Origin: Psychrobacillus sp044762745
GTDB taxonomy: Bacteria; Bacillota; Bacilli; Bacillales_A; Planococcaceae
Direction of reading: 5' to 3'
Assembly: GCF_044762745.1 (NCBI RefSeq)
Contig: NZ_JBIWEX010000016.1
Coordinates: 1 to 64,000 of the forward strand
Length of the DNA stretch: 64,000 bases
Shown: one piece after another, positions 41,731 to 50,753 of the stretch
Layout of the letters: each line of letters starts with the position of its first letter
Numbering within the stretch: the stretch's first letter is position 1
The notes under the pieces: generated by a model
What the model was told of the DNA's origin: nothing
Seen by the model: only the letters and a program-made list of their open reading frames with translations
The model's database searches: none
Position numbers and translations under genes: made by a program

Positions 41731-41964
41731 ATGGAATCAAACATGAAAATGTTTCATGCTACAAAATACGTAGGAGCGACAGTGCTCGCTATTGGAATTG
41801 CCATTTTCTTATACGGTGTTTTTGTAAGTGAATACAGTACAATGATGGGAATTGGTATTGGGACAGTAATGGGGGCTGTTTTTACTTTCTTAATAGGTAT
41901 GTTTTTAGTAGCATCTGAAGAAATGATTGCGAACTCTAGAAAATGTAAAAAAGAGAGCGCCTAA
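41731..41964 (+). CDS. Small membrane protein
   Basis: A 77-residue protein with two hydrophobic helices (about 11-30 and 37-60) joined by a short loop, and a charged C-terminus ending KCKKESA. Not recognised. ATG at 41731 is preferred over GTG at 41722 by the position of GAGGG. It is convergent with the qox operon, sharing a two-way terminator; no functional link is implied. Confidence 0.6.
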   Translation: MESNMKMFHATKYVGATVLAIGIAIFLYGVFVSEYSTMMGIGIGTVMGAVFTFLIGMFLVASEEMIANSRKCKKESA

Positions 41965-41980
41965 AAAGACGCTCTCTTTA
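41951..41980. terminator. Bidirectional terminator, end of qox operon
   Basis: AAAGAGAGCG and CGCTCTCTTT stem with A and T runs on both sides. It overlaps the last codons of the small membrane protein and lies 11 bp past qoxD. Confidence 0.85.
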
Positions 41981-41990
41981 AAATGATTAT

Positions 41991-42272
41991 TTACATATCC
42001 CAAACTAGTATTAATAGTGTACCAAAAATGGTGATAAGCGCAATGATTAAACCGTAATATACGTTTGTATAGATAGATTTTTTGTCATTAGTCTCACCAG
42101 CATGCATGAATACCACTAGTTGAAGACCAGCTTGTATAAATGCAGTTACTAGAAGAATTGTCATACCAATAGGAAATGACATATCCGTGAAGTAAACCAT
42201 CAGTGCCACTACTGTAAGGACCAACGAAAAGACAAAGCCCATTACTTGTTTTACAGGAAATAATTCTTTCAC
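41991..42272 (-). CDS. qoxD: Cytochrome aa3 quinol oxidase subunit IV
   Basis: A 93-residue protein with three membrane helices (about 10-30, 37-57, 68-90), the size and topology of QoxD/CyoD, an accessory subunit for assembly of the oxidase. The start is GTG with AAAGGAATG upstream, overlapping the end of qoxC's coding region; 1 bp separates the two genes. Last gene of the qox operon. Confidence 0.92.
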   Translation of the reverse strand: MKELFPVKQVMGFVFSLVLTVVALMVYFTDMSFPIGMTILLVTAFIQAGLQLVVFMHAGETNDKKSIYTNVYYGLIIALITIFGTLLILVWDM

Positions 42273-42273
42273 G

Positions 42274-42870
42274 TTACATCATTCCTTTCAAGTAGATGAA
42301 GCTAAAGATGAAAATCCAAATAACATCTAAGAAATGCCAATAAAGCGAAAAGATGAAAGATTTATTAGTTGTCTCAGGAGTTAACCCACGTTTTTTGATT
42401 TGAATAAGGATAGCTAATCCCCAAAACAAACCAAATGTTACGTGCAATCCATGTGTTCCTAATGTAGTTAACAGAGCGGCAGTGAATGCACTAGTTTGTA
42501 GTGTTGCTCCTACATGAATATAGTGAATGAATTCAAATATTTCAAAGGATAAAAACCCAGCACCAAGTAGTAGTGTGATTGAAAAGAAAATCATCATTGC
42601 CTTTTTGTTACCTAAACGCATAGCATGGATCCCAAGACCGATAATAAAACTACTTGTTAAAAGTAAAATGGTTTCAACTAATACTGGTGTAATTTCAAAG
42701 ATTTCTGCACCAGAAGGTCCATGGCCAATGCGATTTTCTAAAGTGAAATACATGGTGAACAGTGTTGCGAAAAGCATTATTTCGGCACCTAGGAAGATCC
42801 AAAAACCTAAGATTTTCAAGTTATTTTCTTCCGTACTATATTCAAGCGGAAGCGAGTTATCTATTTTCAT
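42274..42870 (-). CDS. qoxC: Cytochrome aa3 quinol oxidase subunit III
   Basis: A 198-residue protein with five membrane helices. KILGFWIFLGAEIMLFATLF and THGLHVTFGLFWGLAIL are typical of quinol-oxidase subunit III. Its start overlaps the end of qoxB by 14 bp and has GAGGTG 7 nt upstream. It is a structural subunit of the proton-pumping terminal oxidase. Confidence 0.94.
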   Translation of the reverse strand: MKIDNSLPLEYSTEENNLKILGFWIFLGAEIMLFATLFTMYFTLENRIGHGPSGAEIFEITPVLVETILLLTSSFIIGLGIHAMRLGNKKAMMIFFSITLLLGAGFLSFEIFEFIHYIHVGATLQTSAFTAALLTTLGTHGLHVTFGLFWGLAILIQIKKRGLTPETTNKSFIFSLYWHFLDVIWIFIFSFIYLKGMM

Positions 42871-44815
42871 TTTTTACACCTCGCAATTTTGCTTCAGTTT
42901 CTTCAATTTCCTCAACGGAGATATATCTACCATGGTCCTTCTCGAATGAACGATAAACTAGACAAACTAAAATACCGATTAATGTGACGATAGCAAGTGG
43001 CCATATGCTAAATACCATCGCAAATCCAAAGACGAAGAAAATACAACCTAGGATAAATGGCCAACCACTGTTATTTGGCATATGAATTTTTTCAATTTTA
43101 CCTTTAAATAATTCATGCCCATTTTTCTTCGCATCCCAAAATCCTTGAGTTGATGCAACTTGTGGTGTAATAGCAAAGTTATATTCTGGTACCGGAGTAT
43201 GAGTAGCCCATTCAAGTGAACGTGCATCCCATGGGTCACTACCAATATCTCTTGAAGCATAACGAATACTATAGTAAATATTGTAGACAAGTAAAGCAAA
43301 ACTCACTGCCATAATTCCTGCACCGATAAATGCAACCATATTCAACGTACTAAAACCAGTCGATTCAGAATATGTGTACATACGACGTGCTTGCCCATCT
43401 AATCCAGTAATATACATTGGAATAAAGGCTAAAACAAACCCAACTGACATTAACCATGCCGTCCATTTACCAATTCTCTCATTTAACATGAAACCAAACA
43501 TTTTTGGCCAATAGAAAGTAAGACCTGCAATCATCGCATAAACTACTCCTGGAATAATTACGTTATGGAAGTGAGCAACTAAGAACATCGTATTATGATA
43601 TTGGTAATCAGCAGCTGACATCGCAAGCATAACCCCAGTAACTCCACCTAATGTAAACAGTGGAATGAAGAGCATGGAATATAACATTGGCGTTGTAAAT
43701 ACAATTTTCCCTTTCCAAAGCGTGAATAGCCAGTTAAATATTTTAACTCCGGTCGGAATAGCTATCGCCATTGTTGTGATTGAGAAAATACTGTTTGTGA
43801 ATGCACCTTGACCCATTGTAAAGAAATGGTGAGTCCATACCAAAAATGAAAATACTGAAATGACTACCATAGAGGCAACCATCGACTTATAGCCATAAAG
43901 ATTACGGCGTGCAAATGTAGAGATTATTTCACTATAAAGACCGAATGCCGGTAAGATTAATATATATACTTCAGGATGTCCCCAAACCCAGAACAAGTTA
44001 GCCCAAAGCATATCCATACCACCATCGCCGGTTGTAAAGAAGTTTGTTCCAAACAATCGATCCATTGTTCCCATTGCAAGAAGTACTGTTAATACAGGGA
44101 AAGCGAAAACAACGATTACGTTTGCGATAAATGCCGACCATGTGAACATCGGCATTTTCATTAACTTCATACCAGGTGCTCTCATTTTAAGAATAGTCGT
44201 TATAAAGTTAATACCTGATATTAATGTACCCATACCAGCTATTTGAATAGCGATCATATAATAATTCGTACCTACTGATGGACTGAATTCATTGTTTGCA
44301 AGTGGGAAATAAGAAGTCCAACCTGCATCAGGTGATCCACCTACGATGAATGAGATGTTGAATAATCCCATACCCATAAAGAATAACCAAAAACTTAGTG
44401 CATTTAAACGAGGAAATGCTACATCACGAGCTCCGATTTGTAACGGAATAAGGTAGTTAAAGAAAAACGTGATGAACGGCATAGCCATAAATAGGATCAT
44501 AACAACCCCATGTGTTGTGAAAACTTCATTATAATGTTGCGATTCTAGAAATGTGTTATCAGGCATTGAAAGCTGATAACGCATCATTATTGCATCTACT
44601 CCTCCACGGAATAGCATAAGTAAAGCAACTAGTAAATACATAATACCAATTCGTTTATGATCTACTGTGGTGATCCATTCGCGCCAAAGGTATCCCCATT
44701 TTTTAAAATAGGTAATACCTAAAACGATTGCAACCATTGTTAGACCAATACCGACCATGGATGCGTATATTAAAAAGCTTGGATGTGGTACTGCAAAACG
44801 ATCAAAGAAATCCAT
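42857..44815 (-). CDS. qoxB: Cytochrome aa3 quinol oxidase subunit I
   Basis: The 652-residue catalytic subunit of the haem-copper oxidase, with about 14-15 membrane helices. The haem a and CuB ligand segments are visible: TTHGVVMILFMAMP (low-spin haem His), WVWGHPEVYILILPAFG (CuB His and the cross-linked Tyr), HHFF (CuB His pair) and FLVAHFHNVIIPG (haem ligands). It oxidises menaquinol/ubiquinol and reduces O2 to water while pumping protons. AAAGGAG precedes the ATG. Confidence 0.97.
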   Translation of the reverse strand: MDFFDRFAVPHPSFLIYASMVGIGLTMVAIVLGITYFKKWGYLWREWITTVDHKRIGIMYLLVALLMLFRGGVDAIMMRYQLSMPDNTFLESQHYNEVFTTHGVVMILFMAMPFITFFFNYLIPLQIGARDVAFPRLNALSFWLFFMGMGLFNISFIVGGSPDAGWTSYFPLANNEFSPSVGTNYYMIAIQIAGMGTLISGINFITTILKMRAPGMKLMKMPMFTWSAFIANVIVVFAFPVLTVLLAMGTMDRLFGTNFFTTGDGGMDMLWANLFWVWGHPEVYILILPAFGLYSEIISTFARRNLYGYKSMVASMVVISVFSFLVWTHHFFTMGQGAFTNSIFSITTMAIAIPTGVKIFNWLFTLWKGKIVFTTPMLYSMLFIPLFTLGGVTGVMLAMSAADYQYHNTMFLVAHFHNVIIPGVVYAMIAGLTFYWPKMFGFMLNERIGKWTAWLMSVGFVLAFIPMYITGLDGQARRMYTYSESTGFSTLNMVAFIGAGIMAVSFALLVYNIYYSIRYASRDIGSDPWDARSLEWATHTPVPEYNFAITPQVASTQGFWDAKKNGHELFKGKIEKIHMPNNSGWPFILGCIFFVFGFAMVFSIWPLAIVTLIGILVCLVYRSFEKDHGRYISVEEIEETEAKLRGVKNENR

Positions 44816-44871
44816 ACTTTTGTAACTCCTTTCGAAAATCTATTGTTTGTTACGATACTGAAACTTTTTTA

Positions 44872-45795
44872 TCAATGATGAGAATGAGCTGATTCTTCAT
44901 CAGAATGGTTAGAATCATGATGTTCATGTTCTGAGTGATCCATTTCAGACTCAGTGGAACCATGGTTATGTTCAGGAGCTGGTGCAAATTCTAAATGTGT
45001 TCCTGTATAAGTAGAACGTCCAAGATGTCCTGTTTCTAATAACTCATCAAACTTTTCTTCTGTGAGAGGTTCAGCTGTTTCGTGAACTTCTTTTACCCAT
45101 TCGTCAAAATCAGTTTGAGACATTGCAGTAACTTCAAATGTATTTTTAGCAAATCCTGCACCGCTGAAGTTTGCATTTCTTCCCATGAACTCACCTGGAT
45201 TGTCTGCTGCTAAGTGTAAAGTTGTGACCATGTCCGCCATCGCATATTTTTGTCCACCTAGTTGTGGAATCCAAAAACTAGTGATTGGCCCATAAGAATA
45301 TAGTTTAAATTCAATCGCACGACCCGCAGGGATATATAAGTAATTAACTGTCTCAATATCCTCTTCAGGATAACTAAAATGCCATTTCCAGTTGGAAGAA
45401 GAAGCGTAAACTATTAAAGGTTTTGTATCCTCGTATCCTGCCGGAGTTGCCTCTACCTCGTAATTACTTTTAACTGAAACGAAAGAAAGGAAAATAACGA
45501 TAATAATTGGAATACCAATACAGATTGCTTCCACAATCGGACTACCTTCAATATGAGGAGGCTCGTAATCGTCCTTTTGGTTAGAAGCACGATATTTTAT
45601 TAACACGAATACTAATATTGCAAGTACCGCAATTACTATACCTGACATAAGCATGATGGATAACATAATATCATCAGCTTGCGTTTTTGCTTGAGGACCT
45701 TTTGGATCTAAAACTAATAATGGTTCACAACCAGTTAGCACAGTGGCTATAGTGAAAATCATCGTAAGTAAAGCCCATTTCACTTTTATTTTCAT
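44872..45795 (-). CDS. qoxA: Cytochrome aa3 quinol oxidase subunit II, His-rich tail
   Basis: A 307-residue lipoprotein with lipobox LTGC (Cys near 23), two membrane helices (about 42-66 and 85-108) and a cupredoxin domain (about 120-250) with ASSSNWKWHFSYP and SFWIPQLGGQKYAM. As expected for a quinol oxidase, the CuA ligand set of cytochrome c oxidases is missing. The last 35 residues form a His/Glu/Ser-rich tail (NHGSTESEMDHSEHEHHD and onward) with eleven or more His, which may bind metal. First gene of qoxABCD; AAAGGGG is upstream of its ATG. A small out-of-frame ORF overlaps the start. Confidence 0.94.
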   Translation of the reverse strand: MKIKVKWALLTMIFTIATVLTGCEPLLVLDPKGPQAKTQADDIMLSIMLMSGIVIAVLAILVFVLIKYRASNQKDDYEPPHIEGSPIVEAICIGIPIIIVIFLSFVSVKSNYEVEATPAGYEDTKPLIVYASSSNWKWHFSYPEEDIETVNYLYIPAGRAIEFKLYSYGPITSFWIPQLGGQKYAMADMVTTLHLAADNPGEFMGRNANFSGAGFAKNTFEVTAMSQTDFDEWVKEVHETAEPLTEEKFDELLETGHLGRSTYTGTHLEFAPAPEHNHGSTESEMDHSEHEHHDSNHSDEESAHSHH

Positions 45796-45868
45796 AGTTG
45801 TACCCCTTTCGATTATTTGAGTTTATTAAACGTGTACGAAGTGATCCGTATTCCGTTGCCTCTATCAT
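45725..45868 (-). CDS. Possible 47-codon upstream ORF overlapping qoxA
   Basis: The ATG at 45868 (minus strand) is 9 nt after AAGGAGG, a stronger ribosome binding site than qoxA's own. The frame (MIEATEYGSLRTRLINSNNR...) runs 71 nt into qoxA in another frame and stops at TGA 45725. The peptide has no known family. It could tune qoxA translation, or the site could be a chance match. Confidence 0.35.
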   Translation of the reverse strand: MIEATEYGSLRTRLINSNNRKGYNYENKSEMGFTYDDFHYSHCANWL

Positions 45869-46058
45869 ATTTACAAACCTCCTTAATAACAACACCAAGA
45901 AGAAGACTTCACAAAACGTTCATTTTGATTCCTTAATAAGTACACCATTTGTTAACTAAATTGTAACGATTGTCATTAGATCGACACTTATTTGGATAGA
46001 TGTGGTCTCAGTGCTGAATATTCACAAGGGGTGGAAATAGAAATTCGTAAGTTCCTAA
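45869..46058. other. Upstream region of the qox operon
   Basis: No gene in this stretch, and no clear catabolite-response palindrome or Rex-type site. The qox promoter must be here on the minus strand, but no single -35/-10 pair stands out. Confidence 0.4.
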
Positions 46059-46110
46059 AATAAAATGCAGGAAGAAAAACAATACGTTTTTCTTCCTGCA
46101 TTTTATTATT
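46059..46110. terminator. Long symmetrical hairpin, likely terminator
   Basis: AAAATGCAGGAAGAAAAAC and GTTTTTCTTCCTGCATTTT make a perfect 19-bp stem with a 5-nt loop, flanked by T/A-rich DNA. It may insulate the qox promoter from read-through of the MFS gene; 46111-46160 holds nothing else I can name. Confidence 0.6.
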
Positions 46111-46164
46111 ATGTTTTTAGCGGGGCGTACACCAGCGCCATCCGAGCATATTTGGAAGACACAT

Positions 46165-46205
46165 GAGAAAAGGCTACTCCAAAGTTTGTATTTTGGAGTA
46201 GCCTC
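46165..46205 (-). terminator. Rho-independent terminator of the MFS gene
   Basis: GGCTACTCCAAA and TTTGGAGTAGCC pair. Read on the minus strand the stem is followed by TTTTCTC, a few bases after the stop. Confidence 0.78.
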
Positions 46206-46208
46206 TAT

Positions 46209-47702
46209 TTATTTATTTTGAAACATCTGTGAATCGGACAATTTCTCTTTACTCATTAATAATATAAAGACAAATGCCACAGCAAGTGGAACAAGTGTCC
46301 ATATGAATGTTGTCGTGAGCGAGCTCGATAATACGTCCGTAATTTTCGTTAGAATATCAGATGGAATTTGAGCACGTAATTCTGGAGATAGAATAGCACG
46401 GCTATCCCCGCCAGCAGCGTGTTGTTTAAATTCTTCAGGTAATCCTGAAGCAAAACTATTTTTTTGAATTACGCCAAAAATCGTAATGCCGAGCGTCATA
46501 CCTAAAGCACGTAGGAAACTACTAGTTGAACTGGCAGTACCACGCTGTTGAGGTAACGCTTTTTGAATAGCGGACATACCAAGAATCGAGAAGGAAGGTC
46601 CAACACCAAGGCCTATTATCATCATGTAAATAGTTAACATCCAACGAGGAGTGGAAGGTTCTAATGTTCCAAGGAAAACGGTACCTATGCCAAGTAGAAT
46701 ACTGGAAACGATCATAATGGATCTGTAACTAAACTTATTTGCCAAAGAACCGCCCATTGCCGCACCTAAACTAGAAGTAACCATCATCGGTAATAGTAAT
46801 AAACCGGAGTTAGTAGCGCTTCCGCCAGTAACGCCTTGAATATAAAGCGGAATATAGATGGTAGAAACCATAAACACCGCACCGTAGAACATACCAGTTA
46901 AAACACTATTGGTGTATAAACGTTCTTTAAATAAATCAAACGGTAGAATCGGATCTTTCGCATATTTTTCTACGAACAGAAAAACTACGAAACTAACAAC
47001 AGATATTATAAATAATGAAATAATCTGCCATGAAGTCCAACTATACGTATCTCCACCTAATTCAAGCGCGAACATAAGAGAGACGGAAAAGCTGACCAGG
47101 AATATAGCACCCGCCCAGTCTATGATTTGACGAGTATGTATTTTAGACTCATTGTAAAATAAAGAGATAAGACCTAAAGCAACAAGTCCAATTGGAATAT
47201 TAATATAAAAAATCCAACGCCAATGAATATGATCTGTTATAAAAGAGCCTAATAAAGGACCTGCTATGCTGGATAGGCCGAACACAGCTCCAAATAATCC
47301 ACTCATTTTTCCACGTGATTCACTTGGAACAACATCCCAAATAATAGTGAAAGCAATTGGCATTAATGCACTCCCGCCGATTCCTTGAATGGCGCGGAAT
47401 ACACATAATTGAACCATTGATTGAGCAGTTCCGCACAAAATAGAACCAATTAGGAATAATAAGATTCCGAAGATAAAAAACTTTTTCCTTCCATACATAT
47501 CGGATAGTTTCCCGAATATCGGCATTCCTGCCATCTCCGCAACTAAGTAAGCAGATGTTACCCACACGTACTTTTCCATTCCGCCTAAATCACCGATAAT
47601 AGACCCCATACTTGTAGCGACAATGGTGTTATCTAAAGATGCCATGAATATTCCTAACATAAGTGCTGCCATAACAGGCACAACCTTTGTTTCTCTGTAC
47701 AT
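46209..47702 (-). CDS. MFS multidrug exporter, DHA2 (14-TM) family
   Basis: A 497-residue protein with 14 predicted helices. Motif A is GKLSDMYGRKKFF and the antiporter motif C region is SGLFGAVFGLSSIAGPLLGS, with LDNTIVATSM in helix 1 (motif D1): the DHA2/EmrB-QacA drug:H+ antiporter pattern. It expels lipophilic cations or antibiotics; substrate unknown. The ATG is 11 nt after AAAGGAG. A single gene. Confidence 0.9.
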   Translation of the reverse strand: MYRETKVVPVMAALMLGIFMASLDNTIVATSMGSIIGDLGGMEKYVWVTSAYLVAEMAGMPIFGKLSDMYGRKKFFIFGILLFLIGSILCGTAQSMVQLCVFRAIQGIGGSALMPIAFTIIWDVVPSESRGKMSGLFGAVFGLSSIAGPLLGSFITDHIHWRWIFYINIPIGLVALGLISLFYNESKIHTRQIIDWAGAIFLVSFSVSLMFALELGGDTYSWTSWQIISLFIISVVSFVVFLFVEKYAKDPILPFDLFKERLYTNSVLTGMFYGAVFMVSTIYIPLYIQGVTGGSATNSGLLLLPMMVTSSLGAAMGGSLANKFSYRSIMIVSSILLGIGTVFLGTLEPSTPRWMLTIYMMIIGLGVGPSFSILGMSAIQKALPQQRGTASSTSSFLRALGMTLGITIFGVIQKNSFASGLPEEFKQHAAGGDSRAILSPELRAQIPSDILTKITDVLSSSLTTTFIWTLVPLAVAFVFILLMSKEKLSDSQMFQNK

Positions 47703-47828
47703 TTACTACTCAACTCCTTTACCAATGTTAATTCGATATTTTGTAGTTTAACACCATTAAAAAGGGAAGTAAATAATAGGTATCGAGTCTGAAACAATCT
47801 GTAACCTTTTCAAACCCAAAACCATTCA

Positions 47829-48497
47829 TTAGAACATATGAGGAAATTGCTTGACGATTGCATGCGAAATCATATCGGACATCTCCAAAACTTCCGCTTC
47901 TATTTGGTCAAATACTTTAATATCTTCTTGATAATTTTTTTGTATCATTAAAACCGCTTCGTTTTTTGTTAAAGCCAAATGCGTATAGAACATCTTTTGT
48001 ACCTCTGCTTTTGTTAAGAACGGGTTAATACTACTCAAAAAGATTGCTATATCATCTGCATTACGGTACCACTCTTTTTCTTTTTCCTCTGCTTTTTTAG
48101 AATCACCTTTAACAGCTGCCGTTACAAGTTCTGCTGCTAGTACTAGATGCTCTTTTATGAGCTCAGCATATCTATCTGCGAGTTGATCACCGTAAAAAGG
48201 ACGAATACAATTTCCTAAATCGGTTGCATTTTGTAAAAGCCGTGTTTGCACAGTAGGTAGGTCAGGCAAATTGAATACAATACTTGTAATGGTCATTCTG
48301 GTCCAATTAACATGCTCCAACCAAAGAAGTCGGTTCATGCTTTCGAAGTCAACAACTGCATTCGATAAATAGTAGCGTTGTTGATAATTAGATGCTTTGT
48401 TCAATAAGTATCGAACGGGTGCAGTGTATTGTGAATAGGGTGTTTTGTAAACTGGATGCTGGGGAGGAGAGGAAAATTCATTTGAGTAATGATGCAT
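47829..48497 (-). CDS. Conserved Bacillales protein of unknown function (helical)
   Basis: A 222-residue, mostly helical cytoplasmic protein with a Tyr/Pro-rich N-terminus (1 to about 30) and a core containing WLEHVNWTRMTITSIVFNLP, RLLQNATDLGNCIRPFYG and DDIAIFLSSINPFLT. I recognise the pattern as a family common in Bacillales that is sometimes mislabelled acetylglutamate kinase; the kinase motifs are absent. The core looks like a four-helix bundle with conserved His and Glu. The ribosome binding site is AAAGGAG. Role unknown. Confidence 0.72.
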   Translation of the reverse strand: MHHYSNEFSSPPQHPVYKTPYSQYTAPVRYLLNKASNYQQRYYLSNAVVDFESMNRLLWLEHVNWTRMTITSIVFNLPDLPTVQTRLLQNATDLGNCIRPFYGDQLADRYAELIKEHLVLAAELVTAAVKGDSKKAEEKEKEWYRNADDIAIFLSSINPFLTKAEVQKMFYTHLALTKNEAVLMIQKNYQEDIKVFDQIEAEVLEMSDMISHAIVKQFPHMF

Positions 48498-48567
48498 ACT
48501 AAGGACGCTCCTTTTTTCCTTAGTTTACGTCCATTCTATCATTAGTGTGATAATTCAATTGTATACG

Positions 48568-48607
48568 AAAAAAATTAGCCAATTAATCCGAAGATTAGTT
48601 GGCTAAC
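48568..48607 (-). terminator. Rho-independent terminator of tlp
   Basis: TTAGCCAATTAATC and GATTAGTTGGCTAA pair. On the minus strand the stem is followed by seven T. Confidence 0.82.
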
Positions 48608-48641
48608 TTCTCTCAATTACGCTGGGCTAACTTGAATGAGA

Positions 48642-48863
48642 TTAAATATATCCGTTGATGCGTGATTTAGCTTCTGCTAGTATTTCTGCTCGTAAACCAT
48701 CAATACTTTCTTCACGGCGTTCATTTTTCTTCTTAATGGCAGCAAGTTCTTCACCTTCTGCAAATTCCATAGCCATTTCTGCTGCTTCCTTATTGCGAAT
48801 TGTTTTCTTTAGTCTTTCTACGTTCTTAGCTGAATCATTTGATTCCGGTTCATGTATAGACAT
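48642..48863 (-). CDS. tlp: Small acid-soluble spore protein Tlp
   Basis: A 73-residue acidic/basic helical protein matching the Tlp family of minor spore proteins: NVERLKKTIRNKEAAEMAME and KKNERREESIDGLRAEI, ending RINGYI. It is made in the forespore and packed in the spore core. GGAGGAA precedes the ATG. Its presence is one of the clearest signs that the organism sporulates. Confidence 0.85.
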   Translation of the reverse strand: MSIHEPESNDSAKNVERLKKTIRNKEAAEMAMEFAEGEELAAIKKKNERREESIDGLRAEILAEAKSRINGYI

Positions 48864-48948
48864 TATTTTTCCTCCTTCATTGATAAAAGTCTTTCACCCT
48901 ATATTATCCCCAGATTCATTTAAATTATTGGAGGTTTTTAGTTCAAAC

Positions 48949-48979
48949 TGAATAAATTTGGCTTGGTTTTGCCATAGTA
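48949..48979 (+). promoter_or_regulatory. Sigma-G-type promoter before the 86-residue gene
   Basis: TGAATA (48949-48954), an 18-nt spacer and CATAGTA (48973-48979): one mismatch from the forespore sigma-G consensus, 43 bp before the start codon. Confidence 0.6.
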
Positions 48980-49021
48980 AAGACGTATTGATTTCTAAGA
49001 AAACGTTAGGAGGAATTCATA

Positions 49022-49282
49022 GTGGAAGATCACACACAAATGAGTTGGAAAGAAGATAATGTCATTGGTCAATTGCATAATTCTGTCGATAATGTCACGT
49101 TAGCTGTAGGTCAGGCACTTACGAACCCCTCTGAGCAGTCAATTCAAAACGCTCAAAATATGATTGAACGCGCAGAGCGTTCGGTCACAATGGCTCTCGA
49201 AAGTAGAGGAAACTTGGATCCTATTAGTGCACTTCAGGAGCAGTTGAATCGAGATAAAGAGAAACTAAATACAATACATTAA
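49022..49282 (+). CDS. Small helical protein, probable forespore product
   Basis: An 86-residue soluble, helical protein. The part NVTLAVGQALTNPSEQSIQNAQ and onward recalls small DUF2564-like Bacillus proteins, but I am not certain of the family. The start is GTG, 8-9 nt after AGGAGG. The sigma-G-type promoter upstream and the neighbouring tlp suggest expression in the developing spore, which is an inference. Confidence 0.6.
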   Translation: MEDHTQMSWKEDNVIGQLHNSVDNVTLAVGQALTNPSEQSIQNAQNMIERAERSVTMALESRGNLDPISALQEQLNRDKEKLNTIH

Positions 49283-49308
49283 CTGTGAGATGTATATTGC
49301 CTATTATG

Positions 49309-49345
49309 GGGCTGTCCCAAAAGTAATTGTTTGGTACAGCCTCAG
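49309..49345 (+). terminator. Rho-independent terminator
   Basis: GGCTGTCCCAAA and TTTGGTACAGCC pair; a T-rich stretch follows. It lies 27 bp after the 86-residue gene. Confidence 0.7.
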
Positions 49346-49389
49346 TTTGTTTTGGTTTATAGCGTTCATATACTAGTATGTTCCGTCTA

Positions 49390-50586
49390 CTATGATTTTT
49401 CCTTCTTGGTTTCTAATGTCACTGCTTTCTTGCTTCCAATGAGATACAACAACAAAATAACAATCATAAAAGCAGCCGAATAACTAAAAGTCATGCCGTA
49501 TCCAACACTTTTTGCTAAGAATCCAAGTCCTACTGATCCAACCGCCAAACCAAAATCGATAAAAATAAGAAGCATCGAATTGGCTGTTGCTTTTTTCTCT
49601 GGTGGAACAAGCGTTAATGCCCAAGCTTGGATAATTGGATGAATTATGGCAAAAGCGACTCCAAATAATACCCCTGAAACTAGAACCAACCACATACTAG
49701 TAGAGAAGCCTAATAAGATCAAACCTACTGCCCCTGAAATGGCACCAGGAATAATGAGGATTCTATGACCAAATCGATCGAAAATTTTACCAGAGAAAGC
49801 ACGAACTAACACCATTGCAATTCCTTGTGCGATAAAAAACTGTGAAATCCTTCCGCCAACATTGATCTCTTTTCCAAAAGCACCTATAAAGTTAACTGTT
49901 CCTGCAATTGCCATATAATTGAACGCTACTAAAATACATGGAAGAAGAACACGCTTATCGAACATATACTTATAGAAAGGTTCATTATTTGTAGCCTCTG
50001 GACTTTCCTTTTCTTTTTTAACCGTATTTTTTGTGAAAAGACTACACACAAATGAAAAAGCCATAAGAACCAGAGTTAACATCATCATCGATCGGAATGA
50101 ATAATGCGCAAGATAAGAAATAGCGATAAGTGGTCCAATTGTCGTCCCAACGCTTGTAGACATTGCGAAAAAAACAATGCCTTCACCTAACCGAGATTTA
50201 GGAACAATATTACTTGAGAACGTAAAGACTAAAATCGTAAGCATACTAAATCCAATACCTTGTAGTGCTCGAATGAATATTAAAAACCCGATGGAGTCGT
50301 TCACAAAAGTGAGGCCGATTGTGCCCAAAAAATAAAGGAGGGAAATAATAAGGAGCAACTTCATATTCACTTTTTGGATAATGACACTTGCAAAGAAGCG
50401 CGTAATTAGTGATGCTAACATTAAGGTAGTGGTCATAATTCCTGCAATCGCAGGATTATTACTGATGGTTGATACGAAAATTGGGAAACCTGCTGTAATC
50501 ATATAAAAAGAAGTGAACATGACTAAAGACAATAATATAATGATTAAATATTGGTTTGTCCATAGTTTAACTTTTTCTTTACTCAT
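49390..50586 (-). CDS. MFS transporter (12-TM)
   Basis: A 398-residue protein with 12 predicted helices of the major facilitator superfamily. RALQGIGFSMLTILVFTF, PKSRLGEGIVFFAMSTSVGTTIGPLIAISY and FGVAFAIIHPIIQAWALTLVPPEKK are typical of drug- or metabolite-efflux members. ATG at 50586 replaces the longer frame, which begins at a TTG lying too close to AAAGGCGG. Substrate unknown. Divergent from the DUF3219 gene. Confidence 0.85.
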   Translation of the reverse strand: MSKEKVKLWTNQYLIIILLSLVMFTSFYMITAGFPIFVSTISNNPAIAGIMTTTLMLASLITRFFASVIIQKVNMKLLLIISLLYFLGTIGLTFVNDSIGFLIFIRALQGIGFSMLTILVFTFSSNIVPKSRLGEGIVFFAMSTSVGTTIGPLIAISYLAHYSFRSMMMLTLVLMAFSFVCSLFTKNTVKKEKESPEATNNEPFYKYMFDKRVLLPCILVAFNYMAIAGTVNFIGAFGKEINVGGRISQFFIAQGIAMVLVRAFSGKIFDRFGHRILIIPGAISGAVGLILLGFSTSMWLVLVSGVLFGVAFAIIHPIIQAWALTLVPPEKKATANSMLLIFIDFGLAVGSVGLGFLAKSVGYGMTFSYSAAFMIVILLLYLIGSKKAVTLETKKEKS

Positions 50587-50753
50587 GGTAAACAAGACCG
50601 CCTTTCAATGGCTATTAACTATAAAATTTAATTTTATTCTTCCCTTTTTTTCAAGAAATATTAAGAGTTGTATTCCATAAAAGCTTAGAATAAAGAAAGT
50701 GCCTTTCGTAGATGGTACACTTAAAAAAAGTATTATATTCGGGGGTGTTTGGC

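Noticed and set aside
46112..46160. A further copy of the dispersed repeat
   Set aside because: Only a short GCGGGGCGTAC-like word is shared; no terminal repeat could be found.
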